Of a stretch of 64,000 nucleotides of DNA, positions 18,105 to 27,754 are shown one piece after another. The DNA comes from a bacterium (GTDB lineage: Bacteria > Sysuimicrobiota > Sysuimicrobiia > Sysuimicrobiales > Segetimicrobiaceae), in contig DATGHU010000044.1 of assembly GCA_035307765.1 (NCBI GenBank), forward strand, positions 124,001-188,000, given 5' to 3'. The position numbers were made by a program, and so were the translations under genes. The notes beneath the pieces were generated by a model. That model did no database searches and was not told where the DNA came from. It saw only the letters and a program-made list of their open reading frames with translations. How positions within the stretch are numbered: position 1 is the first letter of the stretch; each line of letters begins with the position of its first letter.

Positions 18105-19102
18105 GCGCCGCCGAGCTCCGGGGCAGCGCGGCGGGGGGGAGTTGCCTCAGGCGCTACGCGGCCCGCAACGCCTCGCTCGTCCTCAGTTACCTTGTGCTGG
18201 CGGTGATGGGCCTGTACTACGTCAGCTATGCTCTGGGCCACGGCCAGCTGTCGGTGTTTTCAGTTACCTCGGTGTTCAATAACACGATGCCGTTGTTGAT
18301 TGCGGCGATCGGCCAAACCTTCGTTGTGCTCACCGGGGGTATCGACCTGTCGGTCGGCTCGATCATCAGCCTCACCAACAGCCTCGCCGCGGTGTACATG
18401 AAGGACACGCTGAGCAGCAGCCTGGGGTGGTCGGGGCTCATCCTGCTGGTCGGGTCCGCGGCGGGGGCGGTGAACGGCCTACTCGTCGCGGTCGGACGAA
18501 TCCAGCCGATCCTGGTGACGCTGGCCAGCCTCTCCATCTGGGCCGGCGCCGCCCTGTTCGTGCTGCCGCAGCCGGGGGGCGCCATCCCGCCGGGGTTCAC
18601 CGCGGTGCTCGCCGGGAACGCCTGGAACGTCGTGCCGGCGTCGGCGGTGACGCTGCTCGTGCTCATCGGGTTCTGGATGCTTTTCCGGCGGACCGGCCTG
18701 GCCGTCGCCTTGTACGCCGTTGGCGACGACGAGCGCAGCGCACGCGCGAACGGGGTGCCCGTGGTGGCGGCGAAGATCGCCGCCTACGCGTTGTCCGGGC
18801 TGTTTGCCGCGCTGGCGGGATTGTATCTCTCCGCGGTGACGACCTCCGGAGACGCCACGACCGGAGCCGTCTACACGCTCACCTCGATCGCCGCGGTCGT
18901 CCTGGGGGGGGTGAGCCTCTTCGGCGGGCGGGGCAGCGCCGCGGGGAGCATGGCGGGGGCATTCGTCCTGACGCTGATCGTGAACATCCTGTTCTTCGCC
19001 AACATCAACCCCCTGCTGCAGGAGTTCTTCCAGGGACTGGTGTTGATCCTGGCGATGGCGGCGAGCGTGCTGGTGAATCTCCTCCTGGGGCGCGCGGGGT
19101 AG
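18101..19102 (+). CDS. Sugar ABC transporter permease 1 (RbsC type)
   Basis: 333 residues with 8-10 membrane helices. The family motifs TGGIDLSVGSIISLTN and VVLGGVSLFGGRGSAAGSMAGAF are present. It overlaps the ATPase gene by 4 nt and is followed by a second, related permease, so the channel is probably a heterodimer rather than the RbsC homodimer. Confidence 0.94.
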   Translation: MSAAELRGSAAGGSCLRRYAARNASLVLSYLVLAVMGLYYVSYALGHGQLSVFSVTSVFNNTMPLLIAAIGQTFVVLTGGIDLSVGSIISLTNSLAAVYMKDTLSSSLGWSGLILLVGSAAGAVNGLLVAVGRIQPILVTLASLSIWAGAALFVLPQPGGAIPPGFTAVLAGNAWNVVPASAVTLLVLIGFWMLFRRTGLAVALYAVGDDERSARANGVPVVAAKIAAYALSGLFAALAGLYLSAVTTSGDATTGAVYTLTSIAAVVLGGVSLFGGRGSAAGSMAGAFVLTLIVNILFFANINPLLQEFFQGLVLILAMAASVLVNLLLGRAG

Positions 19103-19110
19103 GAGCGGCG

Positions 19111-20103
19111 ATGGCCGGACGGCCCAACGCGACCGCCGAGCGCCCCCTCCGGTTCGCCGACCCGGTCCGGCGGAGCATCGTGCTGACCTTTGGGGCGGCG
19201 GTGCTCCTCTTCCTCATCGGCGGGGTGATTCAGCCGGGGTTCCTCCGGCTGGCCAATGTGTTCTCGGTATTGGTGGTGGCCTCGTTCACCGGGTTTGTCG
19301 CCGCGGGACAGTCGCTGGTCATCCTGACGGGGGGGATCGATCTCTCCGTGGCCTGGGTCATCAACGCGGGCGGCGTGATGCTGACGTCGCTGGCGGCCGG
19401 CAGCGACCTCAACGCGGCGTGGGTGGTGCCGGCCACCTTGTGCATGGGCCTGGCGGTCGGAGCCGTGAACGGGTTGGGGATCATTTTGCTGGAAGTTCCT
19501 CCGGTGGTGATGACCTTGGGCATGAACGGGGTGATGCAGGGCCTGGTGCTCGGGCTCACCAACGGGTTCACCAGCAGCGGGGCGAAGGCGTACGCTCCCC
19601 GCGCGGTCAGCCAGGTGGTGAACGGGGTGCTTCCCGGCGGTGTGCCGGTCCAGCTGCTGCTGTGGGTGGCGCTCGCCGCGGCGCTCTGGGTCGTGCTCAG
19701 TCGGCTGACCTTCGGGCGCTGGGTCTACGCCTTGGGGAACAATCCCGTCGCGGCGTACCTGGCGGGCGGCAGCACGCGCCGGATCACGGTCACCGTCTAC
19801 GCGCTGGGGGGCGGGTTCAGCGCGCTCACCGGCATCATCCTCGCCGGCTACGCCGGCCAGGCGACGCTGGGGGCCGGGGATCCCTATCTCTTCGCCAGCA
19901 TCGCCGCCGTGGTCATCGGCGGGACGTCGATCCTGGGGGGAACGGGGCACTACTTCGGCACGATCGCCGGCGCGATGATCCTCACCGTGCTCACCGATGT
20001 TTTGACGCTGCTGAGCATCCCCGAGGCCGGCCGCAGCGTCCTGTACGGCTTCGCGATCCTCGCAGCCCTGCTGCTCTACGGGCGGCAGCCAGAGGAAGCC
20101 TAG
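19111..20103 (+). CDS. Sugar ABC transporter permease 2 (RbsC type)
   Basis: 330 residues. ATG 19111 is chosen because AGGAG stands six bases upstream and the preceding frame is only the shadow of permease 1. The same motifs as permease 1 recur (LTGGIDLSVAWVINAGG; VIGGTSILGGTGHYFGTIAG), with about eight to ten helices. Duplicated permeases of this family often accompany importers for unusual sugars or polyols. Confidence 0.94.
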   Translation: MAGRPNATAERPLRFADPVRRSIVLTFGAAVLLFLIGGVIQPGFLRLANVFSVLVVASFTGFVAAGQSLVILTGGIDLSVAWVINAGGVMLTSLAAGSDLNAAWVVPATLCMGLAVGAVNGLGIILLEVPPVVMTLGMNGVMQGLVLGLTNGFTSSGAKAYAPRAVSQVVNGVLPGGVPVQLLLWVALAAALWVVLSRLTFGRWVYALGNNPVAAYLAGGSTRRITVTVYALGGGFSALTGIILAGYAGQATLGAGDPYLFASIAAVVIGGTSILGGTGHYFGTIAGAMILTVLTDVLTLLSIPEAGRSVLYGFAILAALLLYGRQPEEA

Positions 20104-20147
20104 GAGGCGGGGCGCCCGTCCGACGCCCCGAGAGGAGCCAGCGGGAG

Positions 20148-20990
20148 ATGGATCAACGAGAGGCCGCGGGTGGAGCGGGTTCCATCGCAGACGTCCTGGC
20201 GGAGTATCCGGTCATCGACTTAACCGTGACCAACGGGGAGCGCTGGCCGTGTTGGTGGCCGATGCAGATGCCGTTTCAGCAGAAGGTGTGGAACTGGTTC
20301 GCGGAGTCGGGCGCGCCGGCGCCCGTCCACGCGTACATGGGCCCCGTCCAGGTCCGCTGGATCACCCTCGACGACCACTGCGGCATCCACGTCGACGCGC
20401 CCAGCCACTTCGTTCCCCCCGCCGACTCCGGGCTTCCCCACGCCGGGCTGCTCGGGCGGCAGACCGGCGTGCAAATCTCGCTCACCGACTTGATGGGGCC
20501 GGCCGCGGTAGTGGACGTGACCGAGTTGATCGGCGCGGGGGGCCCCGGGGTGAGCCCGTGGATCACCCCGGACCATCTGCGGGCGTGGGAGGCGCGGCAG
20601 GGTCCTCTCCGCAGCGGGGAGATCGTGCTCCTGCACACCGGGTGGGACCGGTACTACCAACCCTGGCCGGCGGGGCGGGCGTACGCGTTCGATCCCGTCG
20701 TCACCCGAGCCGGCCCGGGATGGCCGGCCCCGCGCGCGGCGGCGATCGACTACATGCGCGGGCGCGGGATCACGACTCTCGGCATCGATGCGCCGAGCAT
20801 CGGCGCGGCGCACGATGCGCTCTCCCCGCACTACACCGGACTCGAACACGGCATGCGTTACGTGGAGAATCTCTCCGGCCTCGACCAGCTTGCCCCCCGG
20901 GGCGCCTACTTTATCTTTCTCCCACTGAAGGTCGAGGGCGCCTCCGGATGTCCGGGGCGGGCGATTGGGATGCGCCGGCGTCGGGCATGA
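20148..20990 (+). CDS. Cyclase-family metal hydrolase (kynurenine formamidase-like)
   Basis: 280 residues from ATG 20148. The family metal motif appears as HCGIHVDAPSHF, close to the usual HxGTHxDxPxH, and the second conserved block is LGIDAPSIGAAHD. These zinc- or manganese-dependent enzymes hydrolyse amide or lactone-like bonds. Position right after the sugar permeases suggests a role in breaking down the imported compound, perhaps by ring opening, but that is inference. The C-terminus (KVEGASGCPGRAIG) matches the family end, so it is intact. Confidence 0.88.
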   Translation: MDQREAAGGAGSIADVLAEYPVIDLTVTNGERWPCWWPMQMPFQQKVWNWFAESGAPAPVHAYMGPVQVRWITLDDHCGIHVDAPSHFVPPADSGLPHAGLLGRQTGVQISLTDLMGPAAVVDVTELIGAGGPGVSPWITPDHLRAWEARQGPLRSGEIVLLHTGWDRYYQPWPAGRAYAFDPVVTRAGPGWPAPRAAAIDYMRGRGITTLGIDAPSIGAAHDALSPHYTGLEHGMRYVENLSGLDQLAPRGAYFIFLPLKVEGASGCPGRAIGMRRRRA

Positions 20991-21020
20991 CGGCGGCGAC
21001 GGCGCGTGAGGAGGATCGGC

Positions 21021-21205
21021 GTGAAGATCACGTACCTCGGCCACGCCGCGGTCTGCTGCGGAGCGGCCCCACCGCGATCCTGGTCGATCCCTATAACGAG
21101 AAGGTCGGATACCCCGTGCCGCGGGTCGACGCATCGGTGGTGCTCGATGATGAGCTGGCGCTGACCGGCCGCGAGGATGGAGCGGTCGCCGCCAAAAGAG
21201 GGGCG
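21021..21205 (+). pseudogene. Broken metallo-beta-lactamase-fold hydrolase fragment (UlaG-like)
   Basis: GTG 21021 with GAGGAGG seven bases upstream begins VKITYLGHAAV, the start of the UlaG-like family. At about 21053 the coding signal jumps one base into another frame (LLRSGPTAILVDPYNEKVGY, then PVPRVDASVVL), consistent with a single-base deletion. After VVL, where the HxHxDH zinc motif should follow within a few residues, the family sequence stops, so most of the gene has been deleted. Only ~50 codons of family sequence remain between two intact genes. Confidence 0.8.
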
Positions 21206-21212
21206 CGTCGGC

Positions 21213-22229
21213 GTGAAGCTTGATTGCGCGCTCGCCATGGACGCCTTGGAGGACGTGCCGGACATCGCCCGCGCCGCCGAGGCGGTGGGCTTTCAGGGGT
21301 TGTGGGCCAACGACACCAAACACAATCCCTTCGTCACGCTCGCCGTGGCGGCGCAGCACACGACGCGCCTGGAGCTGGCCACCGGCGTGGCCGCCGCGTT
21401 CGCGCGGAGCCCCATGGTGGTCGCGCAGACGGCGTGGGATCTCTCGCGGCTCTCCGGGGGGCGGTTCCTGCTGGGGCTCGGGACCCAGGTGCGGGCGCAC
21501 ATCGAGCGTCGGTTCGGCATGCCCTGGGATCCGCCGGCGCCCAAGCTGCGCGAGTACGTCCAGGTGCTCCGGGCGGTCTGGCGGACGTGGCAGGAAGGCA
21601 CGCCGCTGCGGGTCGAGGGGACGTACTATCGGATCAACCTGATGGGCCCCTTCTTCGATCCGGGCCGGAACCCGCACCCGCGGATCCCCATCTTTATCGC
21701 CGGCGTGAACCGCCTGCTCTGCCGGTTGGCGGGAGAGGTGGGGGACGGATTCGTCGTGCACCCGCTGCATTCCGTCACCTACCTGCGAGAGTTCGTCCTC
21801 CCGCATCTGGCCGAGGGACTCGCCCGCTCGGGGCGGTCCCGCGGCGACGTGCAGCTCTACGCCCCGGTGTTCATCGCGCCCGGGAACACTTCCGCCGAGG
21901 TGGACGCGGCGGTCGCGCGGGCGCGGGCGCGGATGGCGTTCTACGGCTCGACCCCGACGTACCGGCCTCTGCTGGACGTTTTGGGGTACGGGGACGTCGC
22001 GGATCGGCTCCACCGACTGGTGCGGGAACGGCGGCCGGAGGAGCTCGCCGCGCAGCTGCCGGACGCGGTGGTCGACGCCGTCGTCCTCCGCGGGGGCTAC
22101 GAGGAAGTCGGGCGGGCGCTCCGCGCCCGATACGCGGGGCTGGTCGATCGGGTCGCGTCCTACTGGCCGTTCACGCCCGCAGACCGAGTGGGGTGGACAC
22201 GGATGGTGGAGGCGTTCCACCGGACCTAA
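21213..22229 (+). CDS. LLM-class flavin/F420-dependent oxidoreductase (TIGR03617-like)
   Basis: 338 residues of the luciferase-like (beta/alpha)8 barrel: KLDCALAMDALEDVPDIARA, then EAVGFQGLWANDTKHNPF, TTRLELATGVAAAFARSPM and LSGGRFLLGLGTQVRAHIE. GTG 21213 is chosen because VKLDCALA begins the family; an ATG at 21177 in frame adds twelve unlike residues. The pattern resembles the F420-dependent branch known in actinobacteria and Chloroflexota. A deazaflavin-type nitroreductase follows 31 nt later, supporting F420 use. Substrate unknown. Confidence 0.88.
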   Translation: MKLDCALAMDALEDVPDIARAAEAVGFQGLWANDTKHNPFVTLAVAAQHTTRLELATGVAAAFARSPMVVAQTAWDLSRLSGGRFLLGLGTQVRAHIERRFGMPWDPPAPKLREYVQVLRAVWRTWQEGTPLRVEGTYYRINLMGPFFDPGRNPHPRIPIFIAGVNRLLCRLAGEVGDGFVVHPLHSVTYLREFVLPHLAEGLARSGRSRGDVQLYAPVFIAPGNTSAEVDAAVARARARMAFYGSTPTYRPLLDVLGYGDVADRLHRLVRERRPEELAAQLPDAVVDAVVLRGGYEEVGRALRARYAGLVDRVASYWPFTPADRVGWTRMVEAFHRT

Positions 22230-22260
22230 TCGGCACGGGGGAGCGGGGGCGCGCGCGGGC

Positions 22261-22596
22261 ATGGGCGTCGATCGGCCTCAATATCTCTACCTGACGACGA
22301 CGGGGCGGAAAACCGGCCTGCCGCGCGAGATCGAGATCTGGTTCGTCGAGGCGGGGGGCGTGCTGTACGTGCTCGCCGAGGGGTTTCACGACGCGCAGTG
22401 GGTGAAGAACATCGTGCGCCACCCCCACGTGCGGGTTCGGCTCGGCGATCGAGAGTTCGGCGCCGCGGCCCGCCCGCTCGATCCGACGCGGGACGGTGAA
22501 GAGTGGGAGGCGGCGCGGCGCCTCGCCCGGGAGAAGTACGGGTGGGGCGAGGGGTTGCCCGTGCGGATCACGCCCGACCGGGACGAAGTCGCCTAG
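22261..22596 (+). CDS. Nitroreductase-family deazaflavin (F420)-dependent oxidoreductase
   Basis: 111 residues with the DUF385/Ddn plan: YLYLTTTGRKTGLPREIEIW, VLYVLAEGFHDAQWVKNIV and HPHVRVRLGDREFGAAARPL. The family reduces quinones or nitro compounds with F420H2 in actinobacteria. It is short but has the whole split-barrel core. It is probably co-transcribed with the LLM oxidoreductase before it. Confidence 0.85.
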   Translation: MGVDRPQYLYLTTTGRKTGLPREIEIWFVEAGGVLYVLAEGFHDAQWVKNIVRHPHVRVRLGDREFGAAARPLDPTRDGEEWEAARRLAREKYGWGEGLPVRITPDRDEVA

Positions 22597-23179
22597 GGCG
22601 GCGTGGCCTCGCGCCAGTTCGCCTTCACCACGGCCAGCGGCTGCGATCCCGGAGTGATCAAGCACTCGTTGGTGGTCGGGAAGTACGGCGGGGCGAACCC
22701 GCGGCTCATCCGCGTCTCGAAGGTGAACGCGCGTCCGTACCCCCCGCCATCAGCACGGCCTGGATGACGAGGTTGTTGGGCGCCGAGGGGCCGATCACGA
22801 TGTCTCCTCCCGAGGAGTAGACTGCCAAGAGGTTCGTCGGGTTCGATGTGGGATCGGAGGGATTCGGCGGCGTCTGATCTTGGATATTCCCGGTGATCGT
22901 GACGGTGTCCGACGCCGCGATCGTCGTCTGTTCGTTCTGTCCCAGCGTTCCGCTCAGCGAGTTGATGGCGCCGTTGATGTAGACGATGGTCGCGTTCGCC
23001 TCCCCCGGCCCCTGGTAGCCCTTCGGCACGCCGTTTGCGAAAGACACGCGGGGACCGATGGAGGGGCCCCCCAGGAGTGTGCGGGATCTGGTGACGATGG
23101 AGCGGGCTGCGATGACTGCGCTTCGGGGTTGCATCCGGGCGGGGCCCCTCTCCCCACCGATGTTCATGCCCCCTTTCAC
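22593..23179 (-). pseudogene. Decayed DUF4900/pilus-assembly-like surface protein
   Basis: Two fragments of one family sit in different frames. The upstream part (about 23075-22745) reads IGPRVSFANGVPKGYQGPG, YINGAINSLSGTLGQNEQT, NLLAVYSSGGDIVIG and NNLVIQAVLMA. The downstream part (22744-22593) reads GYGRAFTFETRMSRGFAPPY, FPTTNECLITPGSQPLAVVK and ends at a stop. The stretch expected between them (a Gly-rich beta repeat leading to the GYGRxF motif) is missing, so an internal deletion with frame change occurred. The N-terminal signal and pilin-like helix are also absent. Intact members are secreted, beta-rich and poorly understood. Confidence 0.75.
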
Positions 23180-23354
23180 CGGGAGACAGACCTCGCGATC
23201 GGATCCGGCGGCGGGCTATCCCGCGTGCGAGGGAGTTGGCTCCCGGGTTGCGGCGAGGTGCCGCCGAAGGTACGGCGATCCGCCCGGGTCTCTTCCGAGC
23301 ACAGGCGGCGGTCCGGAAGCCCGGGTGGAGCGGTGAACGGGTGGGGGCGATGCG

Positions 23355-24857
23355 CTAGGGGCGCCACCGGAGGACCGGCTTTCGCGCCGCGGCGACGTCG
23401 TCCAGCCGCGTCACCGGCGTTTCGTGCGGGGCCTGCCGGACGATCTCCGGATCGGTTTCGGCCTCCCGGGCGATCGCGATCATCGCCTCGATGAACGCGT
23501 CGAGGGTCTGCACGCTTTCGGTTTCGGTCGGCTCGATCATGATCGCCTCTTCGACGATCAACGGGAAGTAGATCGTCGGCGAGTGGAACCCGTAGTCGAG
23601 GAGGCGCTTCGCCATGTCCTTTGTGGTGACGTGGTGCCGGTCGCGTTGCCGCCGGCCGGAGAGCACAAATTCGTGCTTGCAGATGCGATCGTAGGGGAGA
23701 TCGAAGTGGTCGCGGAGCCGGCTGAGCATGTAGTTGGCGTTGAGGACCGCGGTCTCGGAGGCCTCGCGAAGCCCCACGGCGCCCATCGTCCGGATGTACG
23801 TGTACGCGCGCACCAGATTGCCGAAGTTGCCGTAGAAGGCGCGGATCTTGCCGATGGTCTTCGGGCGATCGTCGTCGAACGTAAACCGCTGCCCCTCGCG
23901 CTCGATGGTGGGGACCGGCAGGTAGGGAACGAGGTGGGCGCGCACCCCCACCGCCCCCGCGCCGGGCCCGCCGCCTCCGTGCGGGGTGGTGAAGGTTTTG
24001 TGCAGGTTGAAGTGCATGACGTCAAAGCCTTGGTCGCCCGGCCGGGTGATCCCGAGGATCGCGTTGAAGTTCGCCCCGTCCAGATACAATTGCGCTCCGA
24101 CGTTGTGGACCGCGCGCGCCACCTCGAGGATCTGCTCCTCGAACAGCCCGAGGGTGTTCGGGTTGGTCAGCATCAGGGCGGCGACCTGCGGGGTGAGCGC
24201 GGCCTTGAGCATCTCCAGGTCGATGTTGCCGCGGCGATCGCTTTTCACCTCGACCACCTGGTAGCCGGCGATCGCGGCCGAGGCCGGGTTCGTGCCGTGC
24301 GCCGAGTCCGGGACCACGACGGTCGTCCGGCGCTCCCCGCGCTCCTCGAAGTACTTGCCGAGCATGAGCAGGGCCGTCATCTCCCCGTGCGCCCCGGCCG
24401 CCGGCTGGAACGTCACCCGATCCATGCCGCTGATCTCGGCAAGATCGTGCTCCAGTTCCCACAGCAGCTGAAGCGCCCCCTGCACGAGCTCCTCCGGCTG
24501 ATACGGGTGGAGCCGGGCGAACCCGGGTTGCCGCGCCGCGTCCTCGTTGATCTTGGGATTGTACTTCATCGTGCACGATCCGAGCGGGTAAAACCCTTCG
24601 TCGATGGAGTAGTTTCGCCGACTGAGCGCCGTATAGTGCCGCACGACGTCCAGCTCGCTGACCTCGGGCAGGGCCGCCGGGCGAGCGCGGCGGTGGGCGG
24701 CCGGGATGATCGCGTCGAGGGGAACCGCCGGGACGTCGCTGGGGGGGAGGCTGTAGCCCACCCGGCCGGAGGCGCCCCGTTCGAAGATGATCGGCACGGG
24801 CCGCTTCGAGAGCGGGGTCGCCGCCGCCGGCCCGGACGTCCGCGCCGGAGCGCTCAT
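23355..24857 (-). CDS. gcvPB: Glycine dehydrogenase (decarboxylating) subunit 2
   Basis: 500 residues. The catalytic half of the split P protein: the PLP-lysine motif [18 protein letters not shown] is present, with the glycine-rich loop after it, and the family start [20 protein letters not shown]. With subunit 1 it decarboxylates glycine and passes aminomethyl to the lipoyl arm of GcvH. Its start overlaps the gcvPA stop as ATGA. It ends the operon. Confidence 0.97.
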   Translation of the reverse strand: MSAPARTSGPAAATPLSKRPVPIIFERGASGRVGYSLPPSDVPAVPLDAIIPAAHRRARPAALPEVSELDVVRHYTALSRRNYSIDEGFYPLGSCTMKYNPKINEDAARQPGFARLHPYQPEELVQGALQLLWELEHDLAEISGMDRVTFQPAAGAHGEMTALLMLGKYFEERGERRTTVVVPDSAHGTNPASAAIAGYQVVEVKSDRRGNIDLEMLKAALTPQVAALMLTNPNTLGLFEEQILEVARAVHNVGAQLYLDGANFNAILGITRPGDQGFDVMHFNLHKTFTTPHGGGGPGAGAVGVRAHLVPYLPVPTIEREGQRFTFDDDRPKTIGKIRAFYGNFGNLVRAYTYIRTMGAVGLREASETAVLNANYMLSRLRDHFDLPYDRICKHEFVLSGRRQRDRHHVTTKDMAKRLLDYGFHSPTIYFPLIVEEAIMIEPTETESVQTLDAFIEAMIAIAREAETDPEIVRQAPHETPVTRLDDVAAARKPVLRWRP

Positions 24858-26197
24858 TGCATGGCCTCCAGGTACCCGACCAGCTGGTCGATCTCCTCCC
24901 GCGTCCGCGACTCGGTCACGCAGAGGAGCCAGCAGTCGCGCAGTTCAGGATAGAACCGTCCCAGCGGGAGGCCGCCGAGGATCCGGTGGGCGAGCAGCCG
25001 GCGGTTGATCTCCTCCGGGTCCACCGGGCAGCGGACGACGAACTCATGGAACGTCGGCGCGGGGAACGCGATCCGGTATCCGGGGAGCGCGGCGATGCGC
25101 TGGCGGGCGTAATGGGCCTTCCGGGCGTTCAACTCGGCGACGTCCTGGATGCCCTGGCGGCCGAGCGTGGAGAGGTACACCGCCGCGATCAGCGCGTTGA
25201 GCGACTCGTTCGTGCAGATGTTGCTCGTCGCCCGCGCGCGACGAATGTGCTGCTCGCGGGTCTGCAGCGTGAGCACGTACCCCGGTCGTCCCTCGGTGTC
25301 CACCGTCCGACCCACCAGGCGTCCGGGGAGCCGGCGGATGAAGGCCTCCCGGGTCGCGATCATGCCGAGATAGGGCCCCCCGAAATTCAGCGCGTTTCCC
25401 AGCGGCTGGCCCTCCCCGGTGACGATGTCGGCGCCGGCCTCGCCCGGCGGCTGGATCAGGCCGAGGCAGATGGGATCGGCGATCACGACGACCAGCAGCG
25501 CGCCGCGGGCGTGGGCGAGCGCCGCCAACGCCTCCCCCTCCTCCAAGCACCCGAAAAAGTTGGGCGATTGGATGATGAGCGCAGCGGTGTCGTCGGTGAG
25601 GGCCTCCCGCACGGCTTGGGGGGTCGTCACCCCGTCCCGGGTGGGGAGATCTTCCACCGAGACTCGGAGGTGGCTCGTGAAGGTCCGCAGCACCCGGCGG
25701 TACTCCGGGTGGACGGCGGTGCTGACGAGAACCTGTGCCCGCTTGGTGAGATCGGCGGCCATGCTGGCCGCCTCGCCCGTCGCGCTCGCCCCGTCGTACA
25801 TGGAGGCGTTGGCCACGTCCATCGCGGTCAGCTCGCACATCAGGGTCTGGTACTCGAAGATCGCCTGGAGCTCCCCCTGCATCAGCTCCGCCTGGTAGGG
25901 GGTGTACGCGGTCAGGAATTCGGGTTTGAGCGCGAGGTGGGGGACCGTGCTGGGGACGAAATGGTCGTAGGCGCCCGCGCCCAGAAAGCAGGTCAGCCGG
26001 TCGCAGTCGGCGTTGCGGTCGGCCAGCTTTCGCAGGTGGGCGAGCAGGTCGGGGTCCGGCATCGCCGCCGGAAGGTCGAGGGGTCCGCGGAGCCGGACCT
26101 CCGCCGGGATGTCGCGAAACAGATCGTCGACGCTCCCGACGCCGATCGACCGCAGCATCCGCTCGCGCTCGGCGGGCGTGACCGGGATGTACTTCAC
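24854..26197 (-). CDS. gcvPA: Glycine dehydrogenase (decarboxylating) subunit 1
   Basis: 447 residues from GTG 26197, which overlaps the gcvH stop as GTGA and begins [20 protein letters not shown]; the longer frame upstream is a shadow of gcvH. The subunit resembles the PLP fold but lacks the PLP lysine, as expected for GcvPA. Motifs include [40 protein letters not shown] and [11 protein letters not shown]. Confidence 0.96.
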   Translation of the reverse strand: MKYIPVTPAERERMLRSIGVGSVDDLFRDIPAEVRLRGPLDLPAAMPDPDLLAHLRKLADRNADCDRLTCFLGAGAYDHFVPSTVPHLALKPEFLTAYTPYQAELMQGELQAIFEYQTLMCELTAMDVANASMYDGASATGEAASMAADLTKRAQVLVSTAVHPEYRRVLRTFTSHLRVSVEDLPTRDGVTTPQAVREALTDDTAALIIQSPNFFGCLEEGEALAALAHARGALLVVVIADPICLGLIQPPGEAGADIVTGEGQPLGNALNFGGPYLGMIATREAFIRRLPGRLVGRTVDTEGRPGYVLTLQTREQHIRRARATSNICTNESLNALIAAVYLSTLGRQGIQDVAELNARKAHYARQRIAALPGYRIAFPAPTFHEFVVRCPVDPEEINRRLLAHRILGGLPLGRFYPELRDCWLLCVTESRTREEIDQLVGYLEAMQ

Positions 26198-26580
26198 GAC
26201 CGCTGCTCCCCGATCAGAGCCATGTACGCGTCCGCGTCCATGAGCTGCCGGAGCTCTCCTGGGTCTTTGGGGTCCACGACGAGCATCCACGCCGCCCCGT
26301 GGGGATCGGTGTTGATGATCTCGGGTTTCTCAACGACCGCCGCATTGATCTCGACGACCTTACCGGAGACCGGGGCGTAGAGATCGCTCACCGCCTTCAC
26401 CGACTCCACGACCCCGAAGGTCTGCATGAACGTCACCTCGCTGCCGACCGTCGGCAGCTCGACGTACACCACATCCGAGAGGCGGTCGGCGGCGAACTTC
26501 GTGATGCCGATGCGGACGCGCGTGCCCTCCACCTTCGCCCACTCGTGCTCCTTCGAATAACGCAGTTCCTTCGGATACAC
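26194..26580 (-). CDS. gcvH: Glycine cleavage system H protein
   Basis: 128 residues. The lipoylated lysine lies in VESVKAVSDLYAPVSG and the family start is YPKELRYSKEHEWAKVEG. It shuttles the aminomethyl group between the P, T and L proteins. The L protein (dihydrolipoyl dehydrogenase) and lipoylation genes are not in this window. Confidence 0.97.
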   Translation of the reverse strand: MYPKELRYSKEHEWAKVEGTRVRIGITKFAADRLSDVVYVELPTVGSEVTFMQTFGVVESVKAVSDLYAPVSGKVVEINAAVVEKPEIINTDPHGAAWMLVVDPKDPGELRQLMDADAYMALIGEQRS

Positions 26581-26652
26581 GTGGCCCTCCCTGGATTGGA
26601 ACGTTCAGCCGCCCCGCGCCGCCGCACGCGGGCGCGATATCGCTTCGCCCCG

Positions 26653-27753
26653 CTACGTCCCACCTCCCGCCTGGCGCTTGTAGAAGGGCAGCTTCGTGAC
26701 CGTCGCCCCCACCCCCCGGCTCCGGATGTCCACGAGGAGGTGCTGCCCCGGTTCGCCGAACGCGGGGGGCACGAATCCCAGACCGATGCTGCGGCCCACC
26801 GTCGGGCCGAAGCTCCCGCTGGTCACACGTCCGATTGCCGTCCCGTCCTGCCGCAGCGGGAATCCGTGGCGGGCGATGGTCCGCTCGGCGAGCGCGAAAC
26901 CGACGAGCTTCCGCGTCACGCCCTCGCTCTTCTGCCGCCGGAGCGCGGGGGCGCCGATGAATTCGCCCTTGGCGAGCTTGACCGTCCACCCCAGGCCGCA
27001 CTCGAGCGGGGTTGTGGTCTTGTCCATATCGTTGCCGTGGAGGAGGTACCCGCTCTCGAGCCGGAGCGTGTCGCGCGCTCCCAGGCCCGCGGGCCGGGCT
27101 CCCGCCTCGAGGATGGCTTCCCACACCGCGACCGCATGGTGGGCTTCGGTGTAGACTTCGAACCCGTCCTCACCCGTGTAGCCGGTCCGGGAGACGAGGG
27201 CGGGCCGGCCGGCGACCTCGACGTGGTCGCGGAATGCGTAGTAGGGGATCGGCGCCAGGGGGACGGGGGTCAGCCGCTGCAGGATCTCCTGGGCCCGCGG
27301 CCCTTGGAGCGCCAGCAGGGCGATCTCGGCGGTGCGGTCGGTGATCCGCACCTCGCCCACCGTGTGGTCGCGGATCCAGGCGAGGTCCTCCGCCGTGTTC
27401 GCCGCGTTGACGACGAGCATCAGGTGGTCGTCCCGCAGCCGGTAGACCAAGAGGTCGTCGATGATCCCCGCGTCGGGCGTGCACATCGGCGTGTACAGAG
27501 CCTGGCCGGTCGCCAGCCGCTGCACATCGTTCGTCACCAACTGCTGTACGAGCGGCAGCGCCCCCGCGCCCACCAGGTCGACCTCGCCCATGTGGGAGAC
27601 GTCGAACAGCCCGGCACGGGTGCGGACCGCTTGATGTTCTTCGATGATCCCCGTGTACTGCACGGGCATCTCCCACCCGCCGAACGGAACCAGGCGCGCG
27701 CCCGCGGCGACGTGGGTGGCGTAGAGGGGGGTGCGCTTCAGCGGCTCGTCCAT
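26653..27753 (-). CDS. gcvT: Aminomethyltransferase (glycine cleavage T protein)
   Basis: 366 residues from ATG 27753, after GGGAGGAG; the longer frame reads into the previous gene. The folate-binding core has FGGWEMPVQYTGIIEEHQAV, RAGLFDVSHMGE and RTGYTGEDGFEVY, and the C-terminal barrel has TSGSFGPTVGRSIGLGFV. It releases ammonia and forms methylene-tetrahydrofolate. The gene order T-H-PA-PB is the compact Gram-positive type. Confidence 0.97.
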   Translation of the reverse strand: MDEPLKRTPLYATHVAAGARLVPFGGWEMPVQYTGIIEEHQAVRTRAGLFDVSHMGEVDLVGAGALPLVQQLVTNDVQRLATGQALYTPMCTPDAGIIDDLLVYRLRDDHLMLVVNAANTAEDLAWIRDHTVGEVRITDRTAEIALLALQGPRAQEILQRLTPVPLAPIPYYAFRDHVEVAGRPALVSRTGYTGEDGFEVYTEAHHAVAVWEAILEAGARPAGLGARDTLRLESGYLLHGNDMDKTTTPLECGLGWTVKLAKGEFIGAPALRRQKSEGVTRKLVGFALAERTIARHGFPLRQDGTAIGRVTSGSFGPTVGRSIGLGFVPPAFGEPGQHLLVDIRSRGVGATVTKLPFYKRQAGGGT

Positions 27754-27754
27754 A

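Noticed and set aside
20220-22262. 680-codon minus-strand frame
   Set aside because: Lies across three plus-strand genes and has no recognisable fold; typical GC-rich antisense frame.
22706-23179. 157-codon minus-strand frame as an intact gene
   Set aside because: The family sequence continues past its stop in another frame and its first ~35 residues are unrelated, so it is treated as part of a decayed gene.
23424-24953. Plus-strand frame opposite gcvPB
   Set aside because: His-, Asp-, Arg-rich antisense shadow of the PLP enzyme.
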